From NCBI GenBank assembly GCA_039707655.1, contig CM077665.1, positions 77,935,954 to 77,999,953 of the forward strand: DNA of 64,000 nt, in the 5' to 3' direction. The DNA is from Elymus sibiricus. Taxonomy: Eukaryota > Streptophyta > Magnoliopsida > Poales > Poaceae. Every line of letters begins with the position of its first letter. Position 1 is the stretch's first letter. Shown here piece after piece: positions 22,045 through 34,429 of this stretch. Below the pieces are notes generated by a model that worked only from the letters and a program-made list of their open reading frames with translations, did not search any database and was not told the DNA's origin. The position numbers and the translations under genes were made by a program.

Positions 22045-23548
22045 TTTATAGCAACTTTATATCATTTTTTGGGACTAACCTATTGACATAGTGCCAAAGT
22101 GCCAGTTGCCGCTTTTGCTTGTTTTTTACTTCGTAGAATATCAGTACCAAATGAAGTCCAATCGCGACGAAACTTTTTGGAGATTTTTGTGGACCAGAAG
22201 ACACCCAGTGGGCCAAAGAAGTGCCAGAGAGGTGGGCTGTGGAGGCCACAACCCACCAGGGTGCGCCAGGGGGCCCCCGACGCGCCCTGATGGGTTTAGC
22301 CCTCCACGGGGCCCCCTCCACCGCCTCTGATGCCTATAAATACCCAAATATTCAAAAAAACCTAGGGGAGTCGACGAAAAACACATCCAGTCGCCGCAAG
22401 TTCCAGAGCATCAAGATCCAATCTAACACCATCACGGAGGGGTTCATCTTCTTCATAGGTGCCTCTCCGATGATGCGTGAGTAGTCCACCATAGACCTAC
22501 GGGTCCGTAGGCTGTAGCTAGATGGCTTCCTCTCTCTCTTTTGATTCTCAATACAATGGTCTCTTGGAGATCTATTTGATGTAAACTTTTGCGGTGTGTT
22601 TGTTGGGATCCGATGAATTTTGAGTTCATGATCAGTTTCTATCCATGAATATTATTTGAGTCTTCTTTGATCTCTTATATGCATGATTGCTTATAGCCTC
22701 GTGTTTCTTCTTCGAATCTTTGGTTTAGTTAGGCCGACTAGATCAATTTTTCTTGCCATGGGAAGAGGTGCTTTGTGATGGGTTCGATCTTGCGGTGTCC
22801 TTTCCCAGTGACAGAAGGGGCAGCAAGGCATGCATGTATCGTTGCCATTAAGGATAACAAGATGGGGTCTATTCCTACATGAATAGATCTTGTCTACATC
22901 ATGTTATCATTCTTATTGCTTTACTCTGTTTTTCCATGAACTTAATACACTACATGAATGCTGGATAGTGGTCGATGTGTGGAGTAATAGTGGTAAATGC
23001 AGGCAGGAGTCGGTCTACTTATCTTGGACGTGATGCCTATATAATGATCATCGCCCTGGATATCGTCATGATTATTTGATCTTCTATCAATTTCCCAATA
23101 GTAATTTGTTCACCCACCGTGTACTATACTCATGAGAGAAGCCACTAGTGAAACCTATGGCCCTTGGTCTACTTTTCCAACATATTGCTTTCCGATCTAT
23201 CTTTTTGTCTCTTTGTTTTCAGATCTACTAAACCAAAAACCCAAAAATATATTGCTGCACTTTTTATTTGCCCTTTTTATTTTGTGTTCTTGAGAGATCT
23301 ATCTCTCCTATCTATCATTACCTAATCTATCTTTTTACCGTAGAGAGATTGACAACCTCTCTTATGCGTCGGGTTGCAAGTATTTATTATTTGTGTGCAG
23401 GTGCTGCTTATTGGGTGGTGGTGATCCTCCTACTGGTTCGATACCTTGGTTTTATAACTGAGGGAAATACTTACTGTCGCTGTGCTGCATCATCCCTTCC
23501 TCTTTGGGGAAATACCGACGCAGTCTCAAGCCATGCCAAAGGAATTTC

Positions 23549-23566
23549 TGGCGCCTTTGCCGGGGA
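23549..23566 (+). other. primer binding site, tRNA-Asp, one mismatch
   Basis: TGGCGCCTTTGCCGGGGA, one base different from a perfect tRNA-Asp complement, ten bases after the LTR end. Confidence 0.85.
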
Positions 23567-23791
23567 GGAAGCGGTCTGTTCTACGTGCTAATCTCTGGCG
23601 TCGAGGAGACACCATCATCATCTACCAGGTTCCTAATCACAAATCTCATCTCCTTGCAATTACATTATTTGCCATTTGCCTCTCGTTTTCCTCTCTCCCA
23701 CTTCACCAATTTGCCGTTTTATTCGCCCTCTTTTCCGTTTGCCTTTTTCTCGTCAGATCTCTTTCTTGCTTGCAATCTTGTTTGCGTAGTC

Positions 23792-25830
23792 ATGATGACT
23801 CAAGAAAACACCAAGTTGTGTGATTTTTCCAATACTAATAACAAAGATTTTATTAGTACTCCTATTGCTCCTCCCGCCACTAGTGCGGAGTCTTGTGATA
23901 TTAATGCCGCTTTGTTGAATCTTGTCATGAAAGATCAATTTGCCGGTAATCCTAATGAGGATGCCGCGTCCCATCTAAACACGTTCGTAGAATTGTGTGA
24001 TATGCAAAAGAAAAAAGATGTGGTCAATGATATTGTGAAGTTAAAATTATTTCCTTTTTCCTTGCGGGTTCGTGCAAAAATTTGGTTTTCCTCTTTGCCT
24101 CGCAATAGCATCGATTCTTGGAATAAGTGCAAGGATGCTTTTATTACTAAGTATTTTCCGCCCGCGATATTTCCCTTAGGACGCAAATTATGAATTTTAA
24201 GAAACTTGAGCATGAATATGTTGCACAATCTTGGGAAATAATGAAATTGATGCTAAGAAATGTCCTACTCATGGTTTAAATCTTTGGATGATCATACAAA
24301 TTTTTATGCGGGATTGAATTTTGTCTCTAGAAATCTTTTAGATTCCGTCGCGGGTGGTACTTTTATGGAAATTACTTTGGGTGAAGCTACTAAATTGCTA
24401 GACAATATTATGGCAAATTATTCGCAATGGCATACCGAAAGAGCACCTACTAGTAAAAAAGTTAATTCGGTTGAAGAAGTTAGTACTTTGAGTGATAAAG
24501 TTGATGCTTTGATGAAATTGATTGCTAGTAAAAATTCTCCTATTGATCTTAATGATGTGCCATTGTCTACTTTGATTGAGCAAAATAGTGATTCCGTAGA
24601 TGTGAACTTTGTCTCGCGAAACAATTTCAATAACAATGCTTATAGAGGTAATTTTAATCCTAGGCCTTTTCCTGGAAATTCCTATAATAATTATGATAAT
24701 TCCTATGGTAATTCCTCTTACAATAATAATAGGAACACCTCTGATCTTGAGAGTAATATTAAAGAATTTATCAATGCGCAAAAGGCTTTCAATACTACGA
24801 TAGAAGAAATGTTGAATAAGATTGATGATATGTCTAGAAGCATTGATAGAATTTCTCATGATGTTGAAAATGTCAAATTGAAAGCTTTTGTGCCTAAGAT
24901 TGATGAATCAATTAAAGCTTTATATGTCTCTATGGATGAAAGTAAGAAAAGAACCGCTATGCTTAGAGCGAAAAGAGAAATCTTAGAAAAATTGTTTTCT
25001 AGTGATTGCCTTCATAAAAATGATGAAGATCTTAAAGTGATTGGTGTTTCTACTATTGATTCCTTGTTTAGTAATGTTAAAATTGATGATAAATGGAATG
25101 AAGTAGACTCAACTTTATCTAGAAGGCGTCCCAATAATTTGGAGGGTGAAAATCTTGATGAAATTTTTGATAAAAGTGGGTTTGAAGAGGTCAAAACTTT
25201 AACTAGTGATGTGCCCACTATTTTGGATTGCAAAGACTTTAATTATGATAGTTGTTCCTTGATTGAATGTATTTCTTTGCTGCAATCCATGTTGAACTCA
25301 CCCCATGCTTATGCGCAAAATAAAGCTTTTACTAAACATATCGTTGATGCCATGATGAAATCTTTTGAAGAAAAGTTGGAGTTGGAGATTTCTATTCCTA
25401 GAAAATTACATGATGAGTGGAACCTACTATTAAAGTCAATATTAAAAATGATGAGTGCTTTGCTTTGTGTGATTTGGGTGCTAGTATTTCCACGATTCCG
25501 AAATCTTTATGTGATGTGCTTGGTCTCACCAACATTGAAGAATGTTCTCTTAATTTGCACTTGGCGAATTCTACTATTAAAAAACCTTTGGGAAGAATTA
25601 ATTATGTTCTTATTCTTGCAAAATGGAACTATGTGCCCATTGATTTTATTGTGCTTGATATTGATTGCAATCCGTCTTGTCCCATTATACTTGGTAGACC
25701 GTTTTTACGCACTATAGGTGCCGTGATTGATATGAAAGAAGGCAATATTCGTTTTCAATTTCCGCTAAGAAAGGGTATGGAACACTTCCCTAGAACAAGA
25801 ATTAAGCCACCATATGAATCAATCATGTGA
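23792..25830 (+). pseudogene. gag-protease ORF, frameshifted (unit 1)
   Basis: The start ATGATGACTCAAG lies 225 bp after the primer site. The gag core includes KIWFSSLPRNSIDSWNKCKD at about residues 107-126. An Asn-rich stretch follows (NNNAYRGN, SYNNNRN). The C-terminus is a retroviral-type aspartic protease with the active-site motif CDLGAS and the later PIILGRPFLRT. Against the unit-2 copy I see deletions of four, one and one bases between 24160 and 24310, which together restore the frame, and a further one-base deletion at about 25421 before the protease. After the stop at 25828-25830 there is no RT or integrase. Confidence 0.8.
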
Positions 25831-25902
25831 GCATGCTATGGATCCAAAACCAAAGATGACAATATTTGAATCTATGCGTTATGCCTAGCTAGGGGTGTAA
25901 AA

Positions 25903-26310
25903 AGTTCACGGGTTAAAAAAGGTTAACAAATTTAAAAGAAAAAAAATCACAAAAATGTAAAAATTTCATCGATCTTCAAAAAAAGTTATTTAGATTTTGG
26001 AAAAAGTTCATCCAATTTTAAAAAAGTTCATCGGTTTTGGAAAAAAGTTCATCGATTTTGGAAAAAGTTCATCCAATTTAAAAAAAGTTCAATGGTTTTG
26101 ATAAAAGTTCATCCAATTTTCAAAAAGTTCATCGATTTTGGTAAAAAGTTCATCGATTTTGAGAAAAAATTCATCAATTTTGGGAAAAGTTCATTGATTT
26201 TCAGATTTTTTTCTTTCGAATTTGAAAACAAATCATCGAATTAGGAAAAAGTTCATCAAATTTGAAAAAAAAATGTTAAATAAGAAAAAAGGTTCACGAA
26301 TTTTATAAAA
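25903..26310 (+). repeat. AAAGTTCATC-type degenerate array, copy 2
   Basis: Near-identical to 15511-15900 through the tandem duplication, with a few A-tract length differences. Confidence 0.8.
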
Positions 26311-26400
26311 AACGAGCATTAGAATGAAATAAAAAAGGATGAGAAAAAGAAAAAACAAACTGCATAACGAATAAAAGAGGGAAAACGTACTATCACTCGG

Positions 26401-26600
26401 GTGGTGGCCTGGTGGTTTGAGCTGAGCAGTCGCGACCTAACGGTCGCAGGTTCCGTCCGCGCATTTTTTTTGGAGTTTAAACAAAAGAGGATGGGAAACA
26501 AATGGGTCGGCCCAGTTCGCAGGAGGTGGTGTGCGCTGCAGGCGCCGGTTAACAAAATGCACGTTAACCGGCGCCTGCAGCGCCAAATAGGATTTGCCGG
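26401..26600 (+). repeat. tRNA-like head and perfect 21-bp hairpin, copy 2
   Basis: The tRNA-like part is 26401-26463. At 26533-26553 and 26563-26583 lie two arms of 21 bp that are exact reverse complements, separated by the nine bases AAAATGCAC. The arms contain GGCGCC, CTGCAG and GTTAAC. Copy 1 carries an additional 29-bp duplication in this place. Confidence 0.75.
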
Positions 26601-27335
26601 AAGAGTGGGCTGTAAAAAGGGGCATTTTGAGCTTTGCGTCAGGCTTGGACCTGTACTTTGAAGTTTGGGCTTTTTCAAACCTGGCCCAACATATCATTAA
26701 GTTTAGCTCGGAACGAGCTGAAAACAAGGACGCGATCAGCCATGGTGTCGCGAGCGAAGACGAGGGAGGGGTTGACGAGTACGAATAGAGGGGAGAAAAG
26801 TCGTTTGCAAAAGAGAAGGGGGTTACAGAGATGTTGGAGATGCTCTTAGGTCAGATCCTCCATAAAATTTAGTTATTTATACAACATTTATAATATGATA
26901 TTGTGTTGCTTCACCAATAATATGAATTGGTTTCCGTCCGAAATGATTTGAGATAGTATTATTTGTGTACGCCATAAAAATTTTATTTTGTGATGAGGAT
27001 TCCGTTTTTTTTCACATGTTTATAAATTAGTTTTTCTTCCGAGGAGGAGATAACTTAACTTATTTTTAGAATAGTTAAGACGAATTAATTTTGCAGATTC
27101 GTTAAGATATCTGATTCTCTACCAGTGTGCTCTGAATTTTTATTTTCTTGTGAGCAATTTATTTTGTGATTTCGTGTATTTAAAACTTTGTTATTTTTAT
27201 CGCATAAGATCAAATAAAATATACGTGCAGATTTTGATATCTCATTAATCCAGGAGATCATAACGATCGAGTGCAGATTGCAAAAAAATATCACGCATTC
27301 ACACTGCTTTCTTGCTTCTTGGTGCCAGAGAAATT
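26601..27335. other. upstream region of inhibitor gene 2
   Basis: Equivalent of 16241-16966, with few differences. No ORF of note. Confidence 0.5.
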
Positions 27336-27344
27336 CTATAAAAG
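27336..27344 (+). promoter_or_regulatory. TATA box of inhibitor gene 2
   Basis: CTATAAAAG 78 bp before the ATG, identical in context to copy 1. Confidence 0.7.
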
Positions 27345-27413
27345 CCGTTCTTGGTGTTCTATATGGCCTCAAAGATTTCACATTTCACATAGAGAAAGAC
27401 ACAAGAAAGGAAA

Positions 27414-27980
27414 ATGAAGAGCATGACCACCATGATATATGTCCTTGTCTTGTCTCTAATCACCACCACCTCGCTCTTCACCGGCAGCAGTGCATGCCAG
27501 CGTGATCCGTTAATGACCATCGCAGCCGCATGCCACCAGGTGAGCACAGGGCAACCGGTGTTAGAGCTCTGCATGAAAACATTGCATGCTGCATTCGAGA
27601 ATAGTGAGGTCACCGAGTACGCCAATATCGGTGCGGGCACTGCTCAACATTCATGTCAAGAAACCCAGCGCATTGGCAAGCAATTGCCGCAGAACCCGTC
27701 GCTCCCCAAAGAGCTGCGGGCAGCGTACAATCACTGCATTGACAGGTACGACATAGTGAAGAACAAGATCGGAGCCATCGCTAGTGCCGTGGGCACTTGC
27801 TGGTTCGCAACCTTCAAGCAGGACTGCGTGGATGTTGCCGCTGCAATCGACGATTGTGCTCATAACTTGCAGCCCGTCGACCCATCTTCGACTTTGTACA
27901 AGTTGGTTTTAGCTGACCGGGATCTGAGCACGCTTAGTTGCTCGTTGGCACTCCTCGGTGTCGCTAAGCAATGGCATTAA
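27414..27980 (+). CDS. pectin methylesterase/invertase inhibitor-like protein, copy 2
   Basis: A 188-residue single-exon ORF, the duplicate of 17045-17611. I find two base differences over 567 bp: a silent change in the Ser-Leu codons near the end and ACT to GCT, giving Ala at residue 184. Signal peptide (1-27), nine cysteines and PMEI-type helices are the same, so activity should be the same. Promoter, leader and AATAAA (28063) are also conserved. The downstream environment differs: here the LINE-like repeat is dimeric and carries a 6.1-kb LTR element, which could change chromatin state and expression (inference). Confidence 0.85.
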   Translation: MKSMTTMIYVLVLSLITTTSLFTGSSACQRDPLMTIAAACHQVSTGQPVLELCMKTLHAAFENSEVTEYANIGAGTAQHSCQETQRIGKQLPQNPSLPKELRAAYNHCIDRYDIVKNKIGAIASAVGTCWFATFKQDCVDVAAAIDDCAHNLQPVDPSSTLYKLVLADRDLSTLSCSLALLGVAKQWH

Positions 27981-28062
27981 CCATTAAGAAGTGACAAATC
28001 TGGTTTGTGTAACTTCTTATTGAAAATAATTGCGTGCTTGAATGTGAAGGTTTCTTTACTTG

Positions 28063-28068
28063 AATAAA
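28063..28068 (+). terminator. poly(A) signal of inhibitor gene 2
   Basis: AATAAA 83 bp after the stop codon, as in copy 1. Confidence 0.6.
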
Positions 28069-29346
28069 TATAAATTTCAATGCACACCAATAGAATTTGA
28101 TGCCACACATCTGTATCCATTCCATATGATGCGCTTCCAGAAAAATCTGGATCAAGGGGTGTTACAACTATAGACAGCCTTGGTGTCGCTCTAGATGCAC
28201 ATATCAAGGACAACTTCTTGACATTGCCTAACTTTTGGATGTCGTGTTCTTGTTCATTTACCGGAAGTCGTCAGTAAGATTCAGTCTCCCGACCCCCTCG
28301 CGCCGCCACCCCAGGGCGACGCCAGGGGCATCAGATCCCAGTGCTGCCCGTCCCCAACCCCACCCCGGCAGATCCTGCTGCCACTGCCGCCGGTGGTGGC
28401 GGCGCCCGGCGCCAGAGGCGCTAGGGCAGGAGGATGTGGTGGCATACCTGGAGGCAACCGGGGTGCCTCAGACAGGGTGCTTCGCACGGCGGCCAGGGCG
28501 GCTTCCTAGCCATGCGGCGGCACTCGACGGCCCCAGGGCTGGCGGGGTACTCCGGTGGGTTCCCTGGCAGATCCATCGTCGATCCTTCACGTGGATGGTC
28601 GGCGGCGCGATGAGGACTCTGGTGAGGGGATGAATGAAGGATCTCCGCCGGAGTACCAGCGACGGCATATGTCTTCATGGCGAGGCTCCACGCGGTTCCA
28701 GCCAGCCGCGAGATCGGGACGACGTGCCTTCCGGTGAAAATGACGCCTGATTGCGGTCTTGGCGGACAATGGCGGCGTCTCTGACGTCGTTTCCTTCTCG
28801 ACGCATCGTCGTTGCAGGTCACGTCAACTCGATTGGGATGTTCTGGGGGGGAACCCTAGATCTAGGTCTACCGGATCGGATGATGACGCCGCCTTTGGTG
28901 TTGTTCTCCCTCCCGAGGGCATCATTTTGGAGCAGGTGCTGGCTGGAGGGGACAGAGGAGGAGCGGTGTTACATCTACCGCATGGCCGACGGTAGATCTC
29001 GGTGGCATGGCGTTGCAGAGTTTCGGCGACAAACGCGTGTAGATGGATACGTGCAGGATGGTGACATTGTCTGGCGCCGTTGTGGCGTCGACGCCAGGCC
29101 TGGCAAGGTCGATGCATCAGTGCCTGCTCATTTACCGGAAGTCGTCAGTAAGATTCAGTCTCCCGACCCCCTCGCGCCGCGACCCCAGGGCGACGCCAGG
29201 GGCATCAGATCCCAGTGCTGCCCGTCCCCAACCCCACCCCGGCAGATCCTGCTGCCACTGCCGCCGGTGGTGGCGGCGCCCGGCGCCAAAGGCGCTATGG
29301 CAGGAGGATGTGTTGGCATACCTGGAGGCAACCGAGGTGCCTCAGA

Positions 29347-29351
29347 CAGGG
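29347..29351. repeat. target site duplication CAGGG, left copy
   Basis: CAGGG precedes the LTR at 29352 and follows the LTR end at 35441 (35442-35446). Removing the element restores CAGACAGGGTGCTTCG, as found in unit 1. Confidence 0.93.
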
Positions 29352-29768
29352 TGACGGTGTCCTGGACTAGGGGGTACTCACCACGTCATCTCTCGACCAG
29401 TGGGTCGGGCCGAGGACCCCTAGGGCGATTCACTAATGGGCCAGTTCGGAGAGCCCATGATGCATACAAGGGAGATTCCACAAGACTTGGTGCACAAGAC
29501 AAGGACTCCTCTAAACCCTAGGCCTACGGTGCATATATAAACCTAGGCCAGGCTAGTCAATAGATCAATATATGTCATCTCATAATCTCGTGGTAGATAC
29601 ATGTACTCTATACTATCCCCCATATCAATACAATCAAATGCAGGACGTAGGGTATTATCTCTTCAAGAGAGCCCGAACCTGGGTAAAATCCTGTGTCCAT
29701 GTTACCATCGCTCCAAGACGCCTAGCTTAGGACCCCTACTACGAGATATGCCGGTTTTGACACCGACA
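29352..29768 (+). repeat. 5' LTR of LARD-like element
   Basis: Starts TGACGGTGTCCTGGACTAGG, ends TTGACACCGACA. A TATATAAACC box lies near 29535. Confidence 0.92.
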
Positions 29769-29788
29769 TTGGTGCTTTCATTGAGAGC
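29769..29788 (+). other. putative primer binding site
   Basis: TTGGTGCTTTCATTGAGAGC directly follows the LTR. TGG pairs with a tRNA CCA end; I could not assign the tRNA. Confidence 0.55.
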
Positions 29789-31744
29789 CTGCTGGGTAGT
29801 CGCCGCGGTGCGATGGGAATTCAGATCGGCTCCAACGCGATCTACGCGTCGGAACCGAGCTACATCGTCAACGTCGGCATCTTCGTCGCCGGCTTGACTG
29901 GTCACCTCGGCTATGCGGAGGACTGCACTCCACGTCGGATCATATAGATCGGACGGGTGTCTTCATCAACATCAACTCCAATCTCAGCCAAGATCATGGA
30001 AGAATCCTCCATGGTGCTCGGGGGCTCAACGTCAACATTGCCCTCGCGCGATCATGCAGTTTTTCTGGACAGCGGATTCATGTTCATCGTCCCCGCCTCC
30101 TCGAGCGTCGTTTTGACGATTGCTTCGGTGGAATTGTGCGGAATTGAGTCTAGAACAACCCTGCAAAAATTCGTCGCGTTCCGGTGGAGGAATCTCCGGT
30201 GATCTACAATATACCGCAGCCCTGTCAAATCTGGACGTGAATCTAGACGACTTTAGGGCGAGGAGTCCAACGCCCAGTGCGTTCATCCTTTGGAAGATCC
30301 AACCGTTGATCCTCTGTGGAATTCCTATATCGACAACCCCTGAAAATTTCAGCTCGATCCGACCGTTCAAACTTCGGGAACGGCCCGATGAGTGCGTCAA
30401 TTTTCGGATTTGTTTCCTGCGCGAAAACGAATCCGACCCGAATTCATCTTTCTTCATGAACGGGATATTGGACATCCTTTTTGAAGGAATATTTTTTTTA
30501 GGGTATTGTGTTGTTCTCAAACACGTACCCACAAATTTTAATACTTTTTTGAGGCAATTTTCACTATCGTGCCGATGTCAAACCGGCCCGATAACATTGC
30601 TCCACGGTTGCCGACCTGCGCTAGATCGTCGCTTTGTCGAGTTGAGGTCAACCTCTTCAAATTCATCACCTCGGCAAGCCAACCAAGAGTTCGGCAACCC
30701 GACCAAGAGTTCGGCATCGACGCCCCACGGAATGCACGGGGTTGGCACGCCGGAATCGCCGCGCGGCCACTTCATCAAGCTGGCATCGACCGCTTCACAA
30801 ATTTTGACCTGCGTTAGCACCGATGTGCCGCCTTTTCTTCAAGCCAATAACCGCCACACCGATCTGCTTTAACACGTCGGCTGACATGGAAGCTCCAGCA
30901 TCTCTCCGCCGATCTGTTCCAACACCCCGGCTAGACCGGGGGCTTCTCCATCTCTTCATCAAGCTGCTCTAGGGACTTTGGCGTCACCAACCGACCACTT
31001 TCGTCTCCTCGGCTGGACCTGGGGCTTCGCGTCATCACATCGACCGTGTTGCATCACCACTTCATCAAGACGAGCTCTTCTTCGGCTACCTCGTGACCGG
31101 CTTGGGGGGCTGGGACCTTGACCCACTACAAGCTCGACACACGTCACAAGCACATTAACCAGCTAAGTCGCTTTCATGCTCAACTTTTTTCAATTTTTAA
31201 CTTTTGTTTGGTTCGACCAAGCATTATATTTGTGTTAAATGAAAATGTTTGTTTGTTAAAAACACTTTCTTTTTCCATGATAACTGGGGACTTCACCGTC
31301 ACGCTGCCGAACTACTCTCCTCGGCTGGACCAGGGACTTCGCCTCGCCGCAGCAACCGCGTTGCGTTGCCACTTCTCGACCCGAGCTCTTCGCTCGATTA
31401 CCTCGGGTTTGGGGGCTGGGACCTCGACAAGGCCGAGGACTACGTCTTCATCCCGCCACAACCCCGGACCGCACCGAGCACATTAATCAGCTAAGTCGCT
31501 TTCGTGCTCAGCTCTCTTTGAAATCTTACTTTTTGTTCGGTTCGACCAAGCATTATACTTTTTTGACAAAAAGTTATTTGCGAAAAACTTTCTTTGTCAA
31601 AACTTTGTTTGTTACAAACAAATTCAAATACCCCGTTTACTTGGGGGCTTCCTTTATGAAGCCATTCCTCTTGCATATGATTATTAATGTATCGCACCCT
31701 TCCTTGTTCGTGTTTACGCCAATATATGCATCATGTTGACTTAA

Positions 31745-33970
31745 GTGTTCCGCAAAGCTGGGTTACCTTGCTCCTGTGCTTACCCCTACGTTCCCGATTG
31801 TTCGGCTAGGGAGTAAAGGGAGCACCTCTGCGATTGTTACGATCGGGTCATCCGAACTCGTGCCTCAGACGGGTGAAGCCGAAAGCTAGCGCTCTTACTA
31901 TTTTCAACTATGGTCGGCCACGACGGAAGACAAGCATACATAAATCTATTGCACACCCCTCATGGTAATCATGAGAACCCAAAGAAAGGAACCGTTGGCG
32001 GAACTATTTTCTTTGAAGATGCTTCTTACGTTAAATAGTAATATAGTATAAGTTCCCTGGACGCGCTTTGTCTGTTATAGCCTAATGGCCTGATTGCCTG
32101 GTTATTCGAAACACCTCCGATATCCTTGGATGGCGTAGTAGATAACACTTTTCGGCCCTTGGCCGAAGAGGGAGAAGCCGACGGTCGGTTAAGACGCATT
32201 TAAAAGTTCGGGCGAACACATATATGATATAAGTCCTTCGGTACATACCATCATTATACATAAAATTCTTTTACCCAAGTCACTTGGGGGCTCTTAAATT
32301 TGTATGAGCTGTTTTATAATAAATGTGTTTTCTTCTTGGTCGTTGCAAAGTCTTTTTCTACTACTCCTTTTTCCGACACTAGTGTGTGGTCAATAGCCGG
32401 ATAGCCTGGTTTCTTTCTAAAGCCGCTCGAGTTTAGTTCGCTAATCAGGTCTCGGAGAAACACTCCGCCTTCGGGATATGGAGGTTGAAGCCAAAGGCTG
32501 GCTCGCTTGGAGGCCGGAGATCAGATGTATCATGTTAAAGCATGACCGAAGCACATATTAATTTTAAGAACAGTTTCGGATTGGCACAATTTTCTTTTAT
32601 CTAAACATAAAGATTTTTGCATAAACTTTTGTTTTTTTCCGAGCATAATTCTCGCAGAACACTTTTAAAGCATCGGCAGTATCAACGGGGGGCTGCGACT
32701 AGAGCCGAACCCACCAAAAGCCAAGGCACTCCGAGGAGTCCTCGGCAAAACGTTCTCGGATATTGCTTTATATGCACCAATTTCGAATTGTGTCTTCGGT
32801 CAATAGTTGGGTTGCCCGGCTCCTGTGCTTGCCTCCTACGTTCCGCTTTGTTCGGCTAGGAGTGCAAAGGGAGAACCACTACGATTGCACTTCCGGGTTA
32901 ACTGGTCAAGTACCTCAGTGGAGAAAGCCGAAAACTGACTGTCACAATAAGCATAAACTGGTCGGCGATCCGATGACCGTATTAAATAACGGGCCTTTCA
33001 TAAAATTGGCCGGAGTGTTAACGGCTTGACCTCGGCTGACGCCGAACACTAACCGGGGGCTAGTAACTGGCTTCCCAAACTTTAAGCTCCCATGACCAAG
33101 TGAAAGTTATAAAAGCCTAGATATCTGATTGCCTCGTTTCCGCTAACACAACCGCCTCCGGGCACCGAGACGTCGGCTAAGGGTTGTCTTGTTACTGCGG
33201 AAACACCCTGCGTAGCATCTACAAAGGGGTAGAAGCCGACGATGGGCCACTCTCAAATGATAAACGGTCACAAAGGAGTCAAAATAGCATATAGCATAAA
33301 AGCATTTGTATTCAATATACGAGTGCTGCCTTCCGTAATCATCATTATAAAGCCATAAATATGCATCAATTTGACTTAAGATTTTGGCCAAGCTGGGTTG
33401 CCTGGCTCCTATGCTTATCCCCTACGTTCCCGATTGTTCGGCTAGGGGGTAAAGGGAGCACCTCTGCGATTGTTACTTCCGGGTCATCCGTGTTAGTACC
33501 TCAGACTGGGTGAAGCCGAAAGCTAGCCATCTTAAGAATATAATTGGTTGGCAACGACGGAAGTGGAAATTAAGGTTCACTAAGGACCACAGAGTTCGGA
33601 AACTTTCCCCGAACTAAATCCTCAATATTTTCCTCCCACATTGATCGGAGTTGAGGTTTCACGATCATGGTCAACATGATAGACTGGGAAAAGGAACTAT
33701 TTTTCCCAGAAGATGTTTCTTACGTTAACTAGTAATATAACATATCTCTCCGCGTACCTTTGTTTATAAAACCGTATGGCCGGATTGCCTTGTTTGCCGT
33801 AAATCTTTGCCCTTATAAAGGCTTTATAAAGTAGGACAAACACTCCTCGGCTACTGGCTGAGGAGGTTGAAGCCGATGGTCGGTCAACAAAGTCTTGTAC
33901 AATGCGGATCCGAGCATTAATGATGTAAAGTACTTGGATACATAGCATCATTACACATAAATTGTATCAA
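31745..33970 (+). repeat. internal diverged modules of LARD-like element
   Basis: A block of about 135 bp (GCTGGGTT.CC ... TTCGGCTAGG ... TAAAGGGAG ... GAAGCCGAAAGCTAGC) starts near 31754, 32808 and 33391. Longer flanks such as GATGCTTCTTACGTTAA (about 32020) and GATGTTTCTTACGTTAA (about 33710), and GGCC.GATTGCCT, also recur in the first and third module. The modules share a layout but are strongly diverged. No coding potential is seen. Confidence 0.65.
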
Positions 33971-34429
33971 ACATAACTAAGTTTGTGTCAAACAAATATC
34001 GATCCTTAAGGCTCGGGGGCTACTCCATTGCATATTCAATGCAGCAAATCCAAAGTGCAATATGGTTCCCGAGGAGATTCGATCCTCAGGTTGGTCGGCC
34101 GCACCCAACCCGAGTCTCGGAAACTACTGTGTACCGCGTTTCCATCCCTAACGTATGCCGCCGAGCAAGAACTTGATCCTCGGGCCGATTTTGCAAATCG
34201 ACCCAAGTCTCAGGGGCTACTGGGATTAGTGGTTTTCTTTTATCCTTCAGGTGCATCTCGGGTTTTTGCCCAACACACACCTTGAGGGCTACTGATTATA
34301 CAGCTCGTCAGAGAATAAATTTCACCAATCAGAATTAAATATCCTCAAAAAATTAGCCTACGGCCGGGGTGGTGCATCACCTCGGAAGCAGACCGGCATA
34401 AAGCTCGGGCGCAAGTGGCTGGCTCCATA

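Larger units (their letters stand above)
19339..23538 (+). repeat. 5' LTR of gag-protease element, interrupted
   Basis: It begins TGATACGTCTCCAACGTATC, is split after TTTAT at 19421, resumes at 22045 and ends GCCATGCCA at 23538. Without the insertion the LTR is about 1.57 kb, equal to the LTRs of the nested - strand element. Confidence 0.9.
15511..25902 (+). repeat. tandem duplication, unit 1 (10.4 kb)
   Basis: From AGTTCACGGG at 15511 to about 25902, this segment is followed at 25903 by the same sequence again. Order within the unit: AAAGTTCATC array, tRNA-like/hairpin repeat, inhibitor gene, LINE-like repeat, TIR-type repeat end, gag-protease gypsy element up to its position GGGGTGTAAAA. 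The junction joins the gypsy interior to the array with a shared run of about four A. The corresponding uninterrupted gypsy sequence continues at 46701. Unit 1 alone retains the complete Angela-type solo LTR with its hAT insertion. Confidence 0.92.
19339..25902 (+). mobile_element. gag-protease gypsy element, truncated by the duplication
   Basis: Same family as 2596-9284. The 5' LTR is 19339-23538 (with a nested solo LTR at 19422-22044), the primer site 23549-23566, and gag-protease 23792-25830. It stops abruptly at about 25902, where duplication unit 2 begins, so its 3' half and 3' LTR exist only in the unit-2 copy (46705-50716). Confidence 0.9.

Noticed and set aside
30120..30872. 250-codon + strand ORF in the LARD-like element
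   Set aside because: No recognisable domain and not in gag position with a matching family; probably chance.
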